This document shows, in pieces, positions 62,577 to 64,000 of a stretch of 64,000 bases of DNA. Where the stretch lies: the NCBI RefSeq assembly GCF_008710285.1, contig NZ_VYQF01000007.1, positions 1 to 64,000 of the forward strand, in the 5' to 3' direction. The translations under genes were made by a program, and so were the position numbers. The stretch comes from Ginsengibacter hankyongi. Lineage in GTDB: Bacteria; Bacteroidota; Bacteroidia; Chitinophagales; Chitinophagaceae. The notes under the pieces are model-generated. The model did not search any database and was not told the origin of the DNA. It saw nothing but the letters and a program-made list of their open reading frames with translations. Every line of letters begins with the position of its first letter. The first letter of the stretch is position 1.

Positions 62577-64000
62577 ATGCCTAAATCTTTTTCAATGAAA
62601 CGTTTTTTCTTTCTGATTACATTCACTGTTATTTGTTTATTTACCGTTAATGCACAGCAAAACCTGCGGTTGTGGTACGATCATCCTGCAAACACATGGC
62701 AGGAGTGTGTCCCTTTAGGCAATGGCCGTCTTGGGGCAATGCCCGATGGTGGAGTGTTACATGAAAATATTGTATTGAATGATATAACGCTTTGGTCGGG
62801 CGGCCCACAGGACGCGGATAAAGAAGGCGCTGTAAAATATTTACCTGAAATAAGAAAATTATTGTTTGAAGGGAAAAATGACGAAGCAGAGGCAATGGTT
62901 AATAAAGCTTTTATCTGCAAAGGAGCCGGCTCAGGCAACGCCAACGGCGCCGATGTGCCGTACGGAAGTTACCAGGTATTGGGAAACCTTCACCTGGATT
63001 ATAATTACGGCATAGATACCACTACCCTAAACCCCAAAAACTATATAAGGGAATTATCATTGGACTCCGCTATAGCAACATGCAGTTATCATCTCAATGG
63101 AGCAATCTATACCCGTGAATATTTTACCAGCTTTGCCGGTAATGTAATTATCATTCGCCTTACTGCAAACCAACCTGGAAAAATAAGTGTTACGTTAGGG
63201 CTCGACCGGCCTGAAAAATACCAACCTACTGTGCATAATAATGAGCTGCAGATGGAGGGCCAGTTAAATAACGGAACAGATGGGGAAGGCATGCGTTATC
63301 TAACCAGGGTTAAAATGAAACGAGACGGTGGAAAATTAATTAGCGGTGATAGTACTTTGCAAGTTCAGAATGCTAATTCAGTAATTATTTATATTTCTTC
63401 GTCTACGAGTTTCCGTGGGGTTCCTTATAAACAAAAATCATTGTCCTTACTGAATACTGCTATCAGCAAAACGTACCAAACAGAAAAGGCGGCACACATA
63501 AAATTTTATCAAAATCTTTTTCATCGTGCATCGATTTCTTTAAATAATAAGAATGCGGAACAGGCAGCATTGCCCACCGATGAAAGGTTGATAGCATTTA
63601 CCAAAGACTCTTCTGATAATGACTTGCCGGTACTGTATTTTCAATACGGGCGCTATTTATTGATCAGCAGCACAAGGCCTGGATTGTTACCGCCTAATTT
63701 ACAGGGACTATGGGCCAACACTATACAAACACCGTGGAACGGAGATTATCATCTCGATATAAATATCCAGATGAATCATTGGCCGCTGAATGTTACCAAT
63801 TTACCCATGCTAAACGAACCATTTTATTCTTTGGTGAAAGGGCTGGTGAAAACGGGCGAAAAGACAGCTAAGGTATATTATGATGGCGACGGATGGGTAG
63901 CGCACGTAATCACCAATGTTTGGGGGTATACCTCCCCCGGTGAAAGTGCTTCCTGGGGCGCCACCAATTCAGGTTCCGGCTGGTTGTGTGAAATGCTTTG
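62577..64000 (+). CDS. GH95 family protein (alpha-L-fucosidase/galactosidase), N-terminal part, cut by window end
   Basis: A frame open from the ATG at 62577 to the last base. A second in-frame ATG at 62595 gives a more typical signal peptide (MKRFFFLITFTVICLFTVNAQ). The mature part begins LRLWYDHPANTWQECVPLGN and continues GRLGAMPDGGVLHENIVLND, then a beta-sandwich and the start of the helical barrel with STRPGLLPPNLQGLWANTI, DYHLDINIQMNHWPLNVTN and GASWGATNSGSGWLCEML-like ending, all characteristic of GH95. These enzymes remove alpha-1,2-fucose or alpha-galactose. About 475 codons are seen of the usual 780-820. Confidence 0.88.
   Translation, partial: MPKSFSMKRFFFLITFTVICLFTVNAQQNLRLWYDHPANTWQECVPLGNGRLGAMPDGGVLHENIVLNDITLWSGGPQDADKEGAVKYLPEIRKLLFEGKNDEAEAMVNKAFICKGAGSGNANGADVPYGSYQVLGNLHLDYNYGIDTTTLNPKNYIRELSLDSAIATCSYHLNGAIYTREYFTSFAGNVIIIRLTANQPGKISVTLGLDRPEKYQPTVHNNELQMEGQLNNGTDGEGMRYLTRVKMKRDGGKLISGDSTLQVQNANSVIIYISSSTSFRGVPYKQKSLSLLNTAISKTYQTEKAAHIKFYQNLFHRASISLNNKNAEQAALPTDERLIAFTKDSSDNDLPVLYFQYGRYLLISSTRPGLLPPNLQGLWANTIQTPWNGDYHLDINIQMNHWPLNVTNLPMLNEPFYSLVKGLVKTGEKTAKVYYDGDGWVAHVITNVWGYTSPGESASWGATNSGSGWLCEML

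Noticed and set aside
44569-64000. Canonical Sus-type polysaccharide utilisation locus
   Set aside because: No TonB-dependent SusC or SusD lipoprotein gene is present in the window, so the label is not justified from this sequence.

Overview
The window looks like chromosome of a soil or plant-associated member of the Bacteroidota, most likely family Chitinophagaceae. This is inferred from moderate-to-low G+C, lysine/asparagine-rich proteins, Bacteroidota-type promoter motifs (TTTG, then TAnnTTTG), secreted proteins ending their signal peptides in AQ/GQ, and the family content (LytS/LytTR pair, DUF5009, DUF6067, GH110, GH95, DUF1501). No rRNA, tRNA, CRISPR array or transposase was seen.

Layout. 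0-3.3 kb: two small unknown genes on the minus strand separated by cassette-like inverted repeats, then an array of ten 21-bp tandem repeats between two 20-bp direct repeats, then a helical protein with a carboxypeptidase-regulatory-like domain and its terminator. 3.4-11.2 kb: five plus-strand genes resembling planctomycete clusters: a heme-c lipoprotein with PSCyt1/PSCyt2/PSD1 domains, a DUF1501 protein, an NHL-type propeller, a chitobiase-C-like protein, and a membrane cytochrome with leucine-rich repeats. 11.3-16.0 kb: housekeeping and stress genes (aldose epimerase, nitrilase, Dabb, PRC-barrel, YihY).

17.3-26.6 kb (minus strand): a complete aerobic carbon monoxide dehydrogenase operon in the order coxM-coxS-coxL-coxG-coxD-coxE-coxF-xdhC-mocA. 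The CoxL active-site loop reads AYRCSFR, the diagnostic signature of form I (true CO-oxidising) enzymes. The CoxF/XdhC-like maturation protein carries a C-terminal YHS/TRASH-type metal-binding domain, a plausible copper donor for the Mo-S-Cu centre. The block is flanked by an intact DinB-like gene on one side (16.8 kb) and a decayed copy of the same gene on the other (27.4-27.7 kb), in the same orientation. This is the most striking part of the window.

27.7-38.9 kb: a D-2-hydroxyacid dehydrogenase, DUF5009 acyltransferase-like protein, a solitary mreB, an S10 peptidase, a LytS-type kinase with an internal duplication in its ATPase region plus a LytTR regulator, a CAP protein, and a sugar isomerase/GMC oxidoreductase pair.

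39.7-64.0 kb (plus strand): a carbohydrate-utilisation locus. A GntR/UTRA regulator, a large ROK-kinase/mannose-6-phosphate-isomerase fusion and a sugar porter are followed by secreted GH38, a beta-helix protein, a DUF6067/GH123-like protein, GH110, GH31, GH29, GH3 with PA14, a Gfo/Idh/MocA dehydrogenase, and a GH95 gene cut by the window end. The inferred flow is: exo-enzymes trim an alpha-mannosyl/galactosyl/fucosyl-decorated glycan, the porter imports a hexose, and the fusion protein phosphorylates and isomerises it to fructose 6-phosphate. No SusC/SusD pair lies in the window.
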